A stretch of DNA of 5,670 nt from CAZXEU01 sp964639665 (GTDB lineage Bacteria > Bacteroidota > Rhodothermia > Rhodothermales > Bin80), in NCBI GenBank assembly GCA_964639665.1, contig CAZXEU010000071.1, positions 1 through 5,670 of the forward strand. The letters are read 5' to 3'. The notes under the pieces were generated by a model. That model saw only the letters and a list, made by a program, of their open reading frames with translations. It ran no database searches and was not told the origin of the DNA. Below are positions 1 through 5,670 of the stretch, in pieces; within the stretch, counting starts at the first letter, position 1, and each line of letters opens with the position of its first letter. The translations under genes and the position numbers were made by a program.

Positions 1-134
1 CAAGCTGAAAAAACCAAGACTGCATAGCGGCTAGGTGCTCCCGCTCCGGCAAGCCCGCCTGGTCCTCCCCCTTCCAGCTGCGTTGCTCCCCTGCAGCTAA
101 ACCGCCGCCGCCGGATACCTGTACTTTACCGCAC
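1..134 (-). other. GC-rich segment abutting the broken hydrolase gene; possible 5' end of an inserted element
   Basis: Read on the minus strand, the hydrolase frame closes at a TAA (128-126) and this stretch follows. It is richer in G and C than the hydrolase gene. At 134-130, just before that stop, the minus strand reads GTGCG, the usual 5' end of bacterial group II introns (GUGYG). A hairpin with a 6-bp stem follows at 98-76. One minus-strand frame stays open from just after a TAA at 139-137 to the window edge (about 45 codons). It has no recognised product, and its only ATG, at 25-23, is very late. The GTGCG motif is short and can occur by chance. Domain V, the reverse transcriptase and the 3' end of any intron would lie outside the window. 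An unrelated insertion, a rearrangement or plain non-coding DNA would look the same here. Confidence 0.25.
76..98. repeat. Inverted repeat, 6-bp stem with 11-base loop
   Basis: AGCTGC at 76-81 is the perfect inverse of GCAGCT at 93-98. It lies in the GC-rich segment downstream of the hydrolase stop. No T-run follows on the minus strand, so it is not a canonical intrinsic terminator. It could be a stem of a structured RNA or a chance palindrome. Confidence 0.4.
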
Positions 135-533
135 GCTTACGGAAGAACCGCGTGTTTCGTCAGACTGGTTCATCCATCTTCGCTCACATCCTTGCTTTAG
201 GTAGAACGCTTTCTTGGTGTCATCCCGTAGGCCCTTGTAGCGTCTGAAATCCTCAGTCTCGCTGCTTTTTGAGGCCTTGTTCTTGACGACATAGAAATTC
301 AAGATGCCAAAGAGATCATCGTAACTCACCAGGCCGGATATGTGGTCTTGGTCGGGGTGAGAAGAGATGAACCGGCAAACTCCCTTTCCTTTCCTTTGGC
401 CCGCAATTTCTTCAAGGATTTCATTCTTGCGATCGTCCGGCAGGCAGCAATCGATAACCGTGAAGTTATCTGTGCCGTGCCGGATGTAGAACATGTCGCC
501 GTTACCCACGGCTAGGGATTTCACGATGCACAT
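126..533 (-). CDS. Metallo-beta-lactamase-fold hydrolase (ComEC/Rec2-like), probably truncated
   Basis: This is the N-terminal part of a predicted metal-dependent hydrolase, 135 residues from the ATG at 533. Residues 8-13 (AVGNGD) match the V-G-x-G-D strand that opens ComEC-like metallo-beta-lactamase domains. Residues 26-29 (VIDC) match the next strand. The metal-binding signature is SHPDQDHISG at 58-67, with H59, D61, D63 and H64 as likely ligands. No signal peptide or membrane segment is visible, so it is probably cytosolic. An in-frame TTG at 563 would add ten residues, but the ATG puts the VGNGD strand at the position usual for the family. The start lies 32 bases inside the upstream membrane-protein gene and no clear ribosome site is seen, so translation is probably coupled. 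Family domains usually exceed 200-300 residues, and the later metal ligands are missing. The frame ends shortly after RRWMNQSDETRGSS, so this copy is probably a broken gene. Its substrate cannot be inferred. Confidence 0.8.
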   Translation of the reverse strand: MCIVKSLAVGNGDMFYIRHGTDNFTVIDCCLPDDRKNEILEEIAGQRKGKGVCRFISSHPDQDHISGLVSYDDLFGILNFYVVKNKASKSSETEDFRRYKGLRDDTKKAFYLKQGCERRWMNQSDETRGSSVSVR

Positions 534-1251
534 TTGGAGACTCAAGGTCGAGTGCCGCCTCAATTAGGTATCGAGCGTAGCGGTCAGCGCTGATACGGAC
601 AGTCTCCGACTGAACGCCGATCAGCCACCCCAAGGCGATACAGATTGTCAGTAGATTGGCGACTAAGGCTGCTGGTAGGACGATGCCATCACTATTCCAT
701 CCGAAAAAAAGGGATAATCCTGAAGCCACGAGCGCAAGCGCGGCCACCGGAATACCAACCGGCTTTAGACTAAGCAGGTTTCGCCGAAAGCCGTACTCGA
801 TATTGCCCTTGTAGACAAGATGAAAACGCTTAGAATCGCGCGTCAGCCGACGAATTTCATCGACAGCAGAGCTATACAATTCAATGGCCAAATCTCGTTC
901 TCTATCCTCTTCCTCAGCCGAGGGTATTTGGAGACCGAGCGCCCGCAATTGAGCATGGACGCGTAATCGAGTGGTAGGATTGAATTCCTCGTTGTTGTGC
1001 TGCAAGAATCGCGTAGCGGGCGGTCCACCCCAAGAGTCCCATAGAGATTGCTCTAGCCGTTTCCCTAAGTCCGAAGCGACTTGGCTCATGAAATACGATA
1101 GTGGCAGGAAAACGATTGCCGATGTTCCGGCGAGACGTAAGTTCAGTCCTTCCGGGAGAACTGCAGCGACCGCTAATACTATCGGTGCAGCAGTAAGGTA
1201 TACTGGAAATACACGGGCTTTCCAAGTGTAGTTATCGAACTTTAGGTCCAT
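502..1251 (-). CDS. Four-helix integral membrane protein, partner of the hydrolase
   Basis: This 249-residue protein has two predicted hydrophobic hairpins: helices at about 15-33 and 39-57, then about 165-184 and 189-212. Between them is a charged, probably cytosolic and helical region (about 60-160). It contains WDSWGGPP (71-78), an acidic run SAEEEDRERD (111-120) and an arginine-rich stretch before helix 3. A short soluble tail follows helix 4. No enzyme motif is visible. The start ATG at 1251 has an AAGGG-type ribosome site about 12 bases upstream, which is rather far. The gene overlaps the metallo-beta-lactamase-fold gene by 32 bases, so the two were probably made together. I do not recognise a named family. 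A soluble domain between membrane hairpins beside a hydrolase is reminiscent of membrane effectors in two-gene defence or signalling modules, but that is inference. Its base composition is lower in GC than that of the tatC side. Confidence 0.8.
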   Translation of the reverse strand: MDLKFDNYTWKARVFPVYLTAAPIVLAVAAVLPEGLNLRLAGTSAIVFLPLSYFMSQVASDLGKRLEQSLWDSWGGPPATRFLQHNNEEFNPTTRLRVHAQLRALGLQIPSAEEEDRERDLAIELYSSAVDEIRRLTRDSKRFHLVYKGNIEYGFRRNLLSLKPVGIPVAALALVASGLSLFFGWNSDGIVLPAALVANLLTICIALGWLIGVQSETVRISADRYARYLIEAALDLESPNVHREIPSRG

Positions 1252-1309
1252 ATCGTATCATGCCCTTTCTACGTTTAACATTGTAGCTCGCGTGGTAGAG
1301 TCGAACCGC

Positions 1310-1338
1310 ATGAATGCTCGCTTGATGCGAGGTGTCAA
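1310..1338 (-). promoter_or_regulatory. Candidate promoter with an inverted repeat in its spacer
   Basis: The minus strand has a perfect TTGACA at 1338-1333, then 17 bases, then ATTCAT at 1315-1310, a weak -10 (3 of 6 matches to TATAAT). The spacer holds the perfect inverted repeat CTCGC/GCGAG (1317-1321 and 1327-1331). That is where a repressor operator could sit. It would give a leader of about 50 bases before the membrane-protein start at 1251. A second -10-like TACAAT lies at 1285-1280 but has no matching -35. Sigma-70 consensus matching is weak evidence in this kind of genome. Confidence 0.25.
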
Positions 1339-1459
1339 GATGCGGTGCAAACGATTTCCGCACAGATTCTGACCGTGGTTTGATGCGGAGATTTTGGCAA
1401 TAAGAGTTGTGACTTTGGTTGCCTGAGCAAGGCTTGGAAAATCGTGTAAACGTGGGGAA

Positions 1460-1486
1460 GCCTTGGCTGGTCCTACCGGCCAAGGC
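1460..1486. repeat. Strong 12-bp hairpin with a 3-base loop
   Basis: Positions 1460-1471 (GCCTTGGCTGGT) pair with 1475-1486 (ACCGGCCAAGGC) around a CCT loop. The only imperfection is T1468 opposite G1478. This is a wobble pair in a plus-strand RNA but an A-C mismatch in a minus-strand RNA. No T-run follows on either side, so it is not a standard intrinsic terminator. It could be a protein-binding palindrome, a REP-like element or part of a plus-strand RNA. Confidence 0.7.
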
Positions 1487-1868
1487 GTAATTGCGTGTAT
1501 GCGACTCCAGAGCAAGCCAGAATGCGGGAGGAGGGTGCTGTGGGTTGATACAAGAATCACGCGGCCAATGCCGATGTAGGATGAGTTAGGCGACAAGTAA
1601 CAGCGGTGCCGATTTCCGTGATGGTCGTCGCTTTGGGCACGTCCAGCGTCGAGTTACTCGATCTTGGAATCCTGCTTCTGTTTGGCGGAGGATTCGATGG
1701 CGAAGGTAAGGTTCCACAGGGGGTGATAGTCCCTTGATTAGCGGCCGCTTCCGATTGGGCCGAGCCCGTCACCTCGGCGGCTTCCCGGTCTCCTTTCGTG
1801 GCGGCAAGAAAAACCAGCGCATTGGCAGGGATCCCAATACGATTCCACGGAAGCTAATCAGATGGCAT

Positions 1869-1894
1869 CAGCTGCCGCACCGACCTCGCAGCTG
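1869..1894 (-). terminator. Hairpin downstream of tatC, possible weak terminator
   Basis: CAGCTGC (1869-1875) and GCAGCTG (1888-1894) form a perfect 7-bp stem with a 12-base loop, starting 37 bases after the tatC stop on the minus strand. There is no U-tract after it. It may help end or stabilise the tatC transcript, but a standard rho-independent terminator is not present. Confidence 0.25.
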
Positions 1895-1931
1895 GATCCG
1901 TCAATCAAGCTTGGGTTGCCGTTCAGGGCGA

Positions 1932-2771
1932 TCAGTCAGATTGCTGCTCCTCTTCGCCCCAGGCTTTTCTTAGCGAGGCCTGACGCCTTTTGTCGGCAAA
2001 GCGGGCTACATATATGGAGCCCTCATAAAGCAGGAAAAGGGGCGCAGCCACGAGAATCTGCGATATCGGCTCAGGCGGTGTCAGCAGGGCGCCCAGAATC
2101 AGCACAACGGGCAAGGCAAACTTGCGGTATCTCCTGAGCCGCTCCGGCGTAGCGATACCCAGCTTGGCCAGGAAGTACACGACTACCGGCAGTTGGAAGA
2201 GAAGCCCTGCCCCAAAGGCCGACGTGGTCAACATGCTGAAGTAGCGCGTAACGTCGAAATCGTTGACGATCTGTGGCGCGATCTGAAACGAATTGAGAAA
2301 CTGGAGAGCGATCGGCATCAGCAGCAGGTATCCGAAGGCCACGCCGATCAGGAAGAAAACCGTGGCGAATATAGCCGCAAATCTCAGGCTGGCCCTTTCG
2401 CTCGGATAAAGGCCGGGCTTCACGAACTTCCAGAGGAAATACACGAAAACCGGAAAGCCCAGCACTACGCCGACAGATACGATGATCCCCACGAGCGCGA
2501 AGAATTGCCCCGTCATGGTGCGATTTTGCAGCTGCAGGGTCTCGGCCTCGATGCCAAATACCCGGTACATGAAGAAATCCTCTTGCGCCGGGCCGAGGAG
2601 TATCACTTCAGAAATCCAGCTACGGAAGAAGGCGGCGACTATGGTCGCAACGAACACTGCTGCAATGCCCTTGAGCAGGGCCCAGCGAAGATCCTCCAGG
2701 TGCTCCAGGAAGGACATTTCGCCGCCGCCCGGCAGCGACCCTTCGTCTTCCTTGGACGGCAACGTCTTCAT
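1932..2771 (-). CDS. tatC: Twin-arginine translocase subunit TatC
   Basis: TatC is the inner-membrane receptor that binds twin-arginine signal peptides and, with TatA/TatB, exports folded proteins. This 279-residue protein carries the family landmarks: cytosolic N-terminal MSFLEHLEDLR (19-29), six hydrophobic segments, and FPVFVYFLWKFVKPGLYPSER (106-126), in which F116 and E125 match E. coli F94 and E103. ALLTPPEPISQ (228-238) marks the end of helix 5. P61 probably matches E. coli P48. The loop between helices 1 and 2 is somewhat longer than in E. coli, and the tail is charged. D27, Q193 and E234 sit where E. coli has E15, E170 and D211. The ATG at 2771 has only a weak GGG upstream; the inner ATG (residue 19) is a plausible alternative that would start directly at the conserved N-terminus. 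No tatA or tatB is adjacent. The upstream same-strand gene ends 331 bases away, so tatC may have its own promoter in that gap, although I see no clear one. Confidence 0.96.
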   Translation of the reverse strand: MKTLPSKEDEGSLPGGGEMSFLEHLEDLRWALLKGIAAVFVATIVAAFFRSWISEVILLGPAQEDFFMYRVFGIEAETLQLQNRTMTGQFFALVGIIVSVGVVLGFPVFVYFLWKFVKPGLYPSERASLRFAAIFATVFFLIGVAFGYLLLMPIALQFLNSFQIAPQIVNDFDVTRYFSMLTTSAFGAGLLFQLPVVVYFLAKLGIATPERLRRYRKFALPVVLILGALLTPPEPISQILVAAPLFLLYEGSIYVARFADKRRQASLRKAWGEEEQQSD

Positions 2772-3102
2772 GTACCCGGCGCCATCGGGTGAAGAATCCG
2801 TTTCACATCAGTGATCCGTCGGTACTGGCAATGCCCCGGCGGTCCACAAGGAATGGGCCCGTGCTGCAACCACGCCCTGCTACGACCTGCCCCGTAGCCG
2901 GTTCGTTTCCCAGCGCTTGGGAGCCGGCGGCACCTCGTCCTGTTCGTACCGCGGATTGTCCGTGCTCGGGGCGTGTGCTGTATACCCGTTGCTTTGCTGA
3001 AGCGGTGCAGCTACCGGCCTTGAACGAGCGCGGCTCATATGGCCGGACACTTATCGGATTGCACCTGTGTCCTGTCGAAACGCTTGCGCTGTAGCCGTAT
3101 TG
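2772..3102. other. 331-base intergenic gap between amidohydrolase and tatC
   Basis: I find no recognised gene, RNA or clear promoter here. The plus-strand frame at 2789-3094 is rich in P, R and C and looks non-coding. The minus strand has a 52-codon ORF (3038-2880) listed separately. The gap could hold the tatC promoter. Confidence 0.5.
2880..3038 (-). CDS. Doubtful small hydrophilic ORF upstream of tatC
   Basis: A 52-residue frame starts at the ATG at 3038 and ends with TAG at 2880-2882. Its product would be polar and rich in P, R and N, with an acidic-proline-basic end (QDEVPPAPKRWETNRLRGRS). There is no hydrophobic segment, so it is not tatA. I see no ribosome site, and third-position GC is only moderately raised. 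It has the same orientation as its neighbours. It is listed because the gap is otherwise empty and it is probably not a gene. Confidence 0.15.
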   Translation of the reverse strand: MSRARSRPVAAPLQQSNGYTAHAPSTDNPRYEQDEVPPAPKRWETNRLRGRS

Positions 3103-4407
3103 CTAGTTCGCTGTAATATAGTCGACAGCCAGACTCGCAAGGGCGCGGACGCCAACGGCCAGCGCACCCTCGTCCGCGAAGAAGTACGGAGAGTGGTTTC
3201 GGGGGGCGGTCTCAGGATCCTGGTCGAGAGGAGTTACGCCGAGGAAGAAGTACAGGCCCGGAACCTCCTGCGCGAAATACGAAAAGTCCTCTGCGCCCGT
3301 TACCTGCGACGCGACCACCACGCCGTCCGTGCCCGCCACACGCTCCAGGGACGGGAGCATCTTTGCCGTAAGGGCCGGATCGTTGACCGTGACGGGATAT
3401 CCGCGGTCTATTTCGACCTCGGCCGTCGCTCCCGCGCTTTCGGCGATGCGATGCGCGGTGCGGCGCACGCGGTTTTCGATGGCATCCCGAACGTCAGGAA
3501 GGAAAGTCCGGATCGTGCCGGTCATCTGCACCTCATCCGGAATGATATTGCCGCGGACGCCGCCATGGATTGACCCTATAGTGACAATCGAAGGCGTGGC
3601 CGTAACGTCCAGCTGCCGGCTCGCTACGGTCTGCAGTCCCAGCACGATTTGCGCAGCCACCACGATCGGATCTACCCCGCCCCAGGGAAGGGCTCCGTGC
3701 GTCTGCTTTCCGGTCACCTTGATCCGGAGTCCGTCCGCACTGGCCATGAATGGTCCCGGGCGGTAGGCTATCTGCCCGACCGGCGCCGGCCATACGTGCA
3801 GTCCGAAGACCACGTCGGGTCTGGGGTCGAGGAAGGCTCCTTCCCGGAGCATCAATTCGGCTCCGCCTTCCTCGCCGGCAGGCGGGCCCTCTTCGGCCGG
3901 CTGGAAAATGAATTTAACCGAGCCAGGCAGCTCGTTTCGCATGCCGGCCAGCACTTCGGCAACGCCCATCAGTATCGCCACGTGGTTGTCGTGACCGCAG
4001 GCATGCATGACGCCAACTTCCTGCCCGCTGTATACCGTGGTGACCTTCGAGGCGAACGGAAGATCAACCATTTCGGTAACGGGCAGCGCATCCATGTCGG
4101 CGCGAAGTGCCACCACGCGGCCCTCCTGCGCGCCCCGCAGGAAGCCGACGACGCCCGTATGGGCCACCTCGGTCCGAACCTCCAAGCCCAGGCCGGCGAG
4201 GTGCTCGGCTATCAGGGCACCGGTCCGGAACTCACGGTTACTGAGCTCCGGGTTGGCGTGGATGTCTCTGCGCCATTCGATCACCCGCTCGGTGACTGCT
4301 TTCGTTCGCTCGTCTACCTCAGAGCGGAGACTGGCGCGGTCCGCCGATTGGGCGCGGGCGGAAAGGCAAACGAACAGCAGGCTGGCAAGATAGCAGGCAT
4401 GTTTCAT
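3103..4407 (-). CDS. Secreted M20D-family metallopeptidase/amidohydrolase
   Basis: This 434-residue, full-length member of the M20D family (IAA-amino acid hydrolase, hippurate hydrolase and N-acyl-amino-acid hydrolase group) hydrolyses amide bonds of N-acylated amino acids. Landmarks in order: WRRDIHANPELS (45-56), LRADMDALPV (101-110), HACGHDNH (135-142), FQPAEEG (168-174), GLHVWP (202-207), the dimerisation domain with TGKQTHGALP (232-241), GGVRGNIIPDEVQMTGTIR (282-300), TGAEDFSYF (370-378) and NHSP (404-407). Likely metal ligands are C137, H139, E173, H204 and H405; E172 is the probable catalytic base. All are present, so it should be active. The first about 19 residues (hydrophobic core, then SARA-Q) are a Sec signal peptide, implying periplasmic action. 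Most bacterial relatives are cytosolic, although exported ones are known. The ATG at 4407 lies 17 bases after the DUF5916 stop, with a GGTAGAG-like ribosome site, so the two form an operon. The exact substrate cannot be told. Confidence 0.93.
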   Translation of the reverse strand: MKHACYLASLLFVCLSARAQSADRASLRSEVDERTKAVTERVIEWRRDIHANPELSNREFRTGALIAEHLAGLGLEVRTEVAHTGVVGFLRGAQEGRVVALRADMDALPVTEMVDLPFASKVTTVYSGQEVGVMHACGHDNHVAILMGVAEVLAGMRNELPGSVKFIFQPAEEGPPAGEEGGAELMLREGAFLDPRPDVVFGLHVWPAPVGQIAYRPGPFMASADGLRIKVTGKQTHGALPWGGVDPIVVAAQIVLGLQTVASRQLDVTATPSIVTIGSIHGGVRGNIIPDEVQMTGTIRTFLPDVRDAIENRVRRTAHRIAESAGATAEVEIDRGYPVTVNDPALTAKMLPSLERVAGTDGVVVASQVTGAEDFSYFAQEVPGLYFFLGVTPLDQDPETAPRNHSPYFFADEGALAVGVRALASLAVDYITAN

Positions 4408-4424
4408 GGCGCTCTACCAGGCCC

Positions 4425-5670
4425 TTATCGCAGCACGTTGAATAGCCTGCTGTACTTGATCGTGATGCTGCGCTGCTGCGGGCCGCCGAAAAATTCGGTT
4501 GTTTCGCTTACTTCGTTGAATACAATGAAGAGTCCCGTGTTGGCCGCTTGCAGCCAGCCGAGGCGAAGATTGGCCGACCAGATTTCGGCGCTGTCGTTGT
4601 ACTGGAACAGGCTCTGAACGTAGAGACGGGGCGTAAACGAATACGATACGCGAGCGCGGAACAGGTTCGTGACGAAATCACCTCCCGGCAGGCTAATGTC
4701 GTTGTAAGACAGGTTGAATTCGGCGGTTAGGGCTTCGTTGGCGCGCACGCGCAGAATGCCTGACAGGTTTCTCCGCTGGCCGCCGAAGAATCCGCCGATA
4801 AAGTTGCGGCTGCTGAAGCTGATCTTTGCGCCCTGGTTGGTGATAAACACCAGCTGGGCCTCGGCGTGATCATACGTGCCGGGCTCCACAAACACATCCC
4901 TGGAAATCTCGAAGACGTTGTGTACACCCTCGCGCGTCAGATTGATGCCCGTATGGATCTCGTAGCCGTTCTTCCATTCCCAGTGGGTATCAATATGCCA
5001 GCGCCCCCCCTCCTGGAAGCCCTCAAAATCCCAGTAGCCCTGGTAGCTCACGTGGGGCCGGATTTCGTGGAGGCCGATGAGCGCTTCCGGACGCCACGTG
5101 TAGAACACCAGTCCGGTCAGCTTCCTGTATTCGCTGCTGCGCCGCAGAAAGCCCATCTCCGGATTGAAATTGTCGGCCACTTCCGTGTACGTGGAGTTGA
5201 GGCGCCACACATTTGAGACGTAGTCGACATTGAGGTTGTAAGCGTATTCCTGCCCGCTCAGATGGGGAGAGAAGGTCCGCGCTACGAAACCTGACATGTT
5301 GAGGAATTCGCCCACGCCGACCCTGCCGTCCAGGGCGACTGTCTGGTTGCCATCGGCAGGCAAACCATCACCCTCCCTGTCCAGCGTGACCGAGCTCGTG
5401 CTGAGCCGGTTGGTGGCCATGAGTCCGACCGAGGAGCGATTGGGCAGATCCTTTCGCACGCGCGCGACCGAGAAATTGTTGGCGGCGGCCGCTCCCGCCA
5501 CCTCCTCCGTCTGCATGTTGAGCAGGCCCACGTTCAGGCCCGCTACCTGCCCGGACATGCGCGCGCCGCCGAGGATGGGAATTGCCTCGCCGGCCGGGCC
5601 GATCCCGATTCTGCGGCTGAAGAAGAGCTCGACCTCCTGGCCGCTGAATTCCGACACGCCGACGCTGAAC
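4425..5670 (-). CDS. DUF5916-type outer-membrane beta-barrel protein, C-terminal part
   Basis: The visible part is about 415 codons. The frame is open to the right edge, so the start lies outside the window; the GTG at 5657 is internal, because coding sequence continues before it. It begins just before LFFSRRIGIGPAGEAIPILGG, the characteristic block of DUF5916 proteins. These normally have an N-terminal CBM9-like carbohydrate-binding domain, then a C-terminal barrel, about 700-850 residues in all. The N-terminal domain would lie outside. The rest shows alternating polar and hydrophobic short strands with many aromatic residues (for example YAYNLNVDYVS and RLYVQSLFQYNDS), typical of an outer-membrane barrel. 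It ends in YSRLFNVLR. The family is frequent in Acidobacteriota, Gemmatimonadota and Bacteroidota, and its function is unproven. The amidohydrolase follows 17 bases later. A shared role in envelope-level substrate use is possible but unproven. Confidence 0.9.
   Translation of the reverse strand, partial: FSVGVSEFSGQEVELFFSRRIGIGPAGEAIPILGGARMSGQVAGLNVGLLNMQTEEVAGAAAANNFSVARVRKDLPNRSSVGLMATNRLSTSSVTLDREGDGLPADGNQTVALDGRVGVGEFLNMSGFVARTFSPHLSGQEYAYNLNVDYVSNVWRLNSTYTEVADNFNPEMGFLRRSSEYRKLTGLVFYTWRPEALIGLHEIRPHVSYQGYWDFEGFQEGGRWHIDTHWEWKNGYEIHTGINLTREGVHNVFEISRDVFVEPGTYDHAEAQLVFITNQGAKISFSSRNFIGGFFGGQRRNLSGILRVRANEALTAEFNLSYNDISLPGGDFVTNLFRARVSYSFTPRLYVQSLFQYNDSAEIWSANLRLGWLQAANTGLFIVFNEVSETTEFFGGPQQRSITIKYSRLFNVLR

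Larger units (their letters stand above)
1252..1931. other. 680-base region without a convincing gene
   Basis: This stretch separates the hydrolase cassette from tatC. Both strands have only short frames. The longest are a minus frame open between 1853 and 1560 (98 codons, no ATG, composition rich in P, S and T) and a plus frame running from 1585 to the stop at 1735-1737. The second includes a 38-residue ORF from ATG 1621 with a hydrophobic, glycine-rich sequence. They overlap on opposite strands and neither has a ribosome site at proper spacing. I assign no product. The stretch also holds the strong hairpin at 1460-1486, the hairpin at 1869-1894 and the candidate promoter at 1310-1338. It may contain decayed genes. 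Confidence 0.5.

Noticed and set aside
534..563. TTG start at 563 for the hydrolase
   Set aside because: The ATG at 533 places the VGNGD strand at the position typical of the family. The ten extra residues look like read-through of the overlapping gene.
914..1231. Plus- and minus-strand ORFs inside the membrane-protein gene
   Set aside because: They are shadow frames of the four-helix protein, whose hydrophobic pattern and start are much more convincing.
1232..1596. Two minus-strand ORFs of 83 and 112 codons upstream of the membrane-protein gene
   Set aside because: They overlap each other in different frames and have no recognisable domain or ribosome site. The first also overlaps the start of the membrane-protein gene.
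1741..1915. NotI, BamHI and HindIII recognition sequences close together, suggesting vector sequence
   Set aside because: The surrounding bases do not match any cloning-vector polylinker I know, and the sequence runs on without a break. Chance in GC-rich DNA is enough.
2193..2792. 199-codon plus-strand ORF opposite tatC
   Set aside because: It is a charged, low-information translation lying antisense to an unambiguous tatC.
2772..3102. A tatA gene upstream of tatC
   Set aside because: No frame in the gap has an N-terminal hydrophobic helix followed by the FG hinge of TatA.
3649..4617. 322-codon plus-strand ORF opposite the amidohydrolase
   Set aside because: It is antisense to a fully motif-supported M20D gene in GC-rich DNA, where long antisense frames are common. 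Its translation shows no recognisable domain.
1..5670. CRISPR array, tRNA or rRNA gene
   Set aside because: No regularly spaced repeats, cloverleaf or rRNA-like stretch was seen on either strand.

Overview
All five recognisable genes lie on the minus strand, so the window reads right to left. It splits into two parts. The right part (about 1932-5670) is GC-rich. It carries the C-terminal part of a DUF5916-type outer-membrane protein, a secreted M20D-type metallo-amidohydrolase 17 bases behind it, and a tatC gene after a 330-base gap. The left part (about 1-1930) is visibly less GC-rich. It carries a two-gene cassette: a four-helix membrane protein overlapping a ComEC-like metallo-beta-lactamase-fold hydrolase. 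The hydrolase gene stops early, next to a GC-rich 130-base segment that runs off the window.

Organism: DUF5916 proteins, an exported M20D amidohydrolase and a TatC with a long first periplasmic loop together suggest a Gram-negative bacterium of the Acidobacteriota or Gemmatimonadota kind. This is inference from gene content. There is no rRNA or other marker to confirm it.

Layout, right to left: 5670-4425 DUF5916 protein (start outside the window); 4407-3103 M20D peptidase/amidohydrolase with a Sec signal peptide; 3102-2772 no convincing gene, one weak 52-codon ORF; 2771-1932 tatC; 1931-1252 no convincing gene, but two hairpins and a possible promoter; 1251-502 four-TM protein; 533-126 metallo-beta-lactamase-fold hydrolase, apparently truncated; 125-1 GC-rich segment with one open frame and a hairpin, possibly the 5' part of an inserted element.

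The DUF5916 protein and the amidohydrolase are probably co-transcribed and both act at the cell envelope. TatC is a housekeeping translocase subunit. No tatA or tatB lies next to it here. The membrane-protein/hydrolase pair is the most interesting part: it looks like an accessory two-gene module (soluble predicted hydrolase plus membrane partner) in a composition-shifted region. Its function cannot be read from the sequence. A defence or signalling role is only a hypothesis, and the hydrolase looks broken in this copy.
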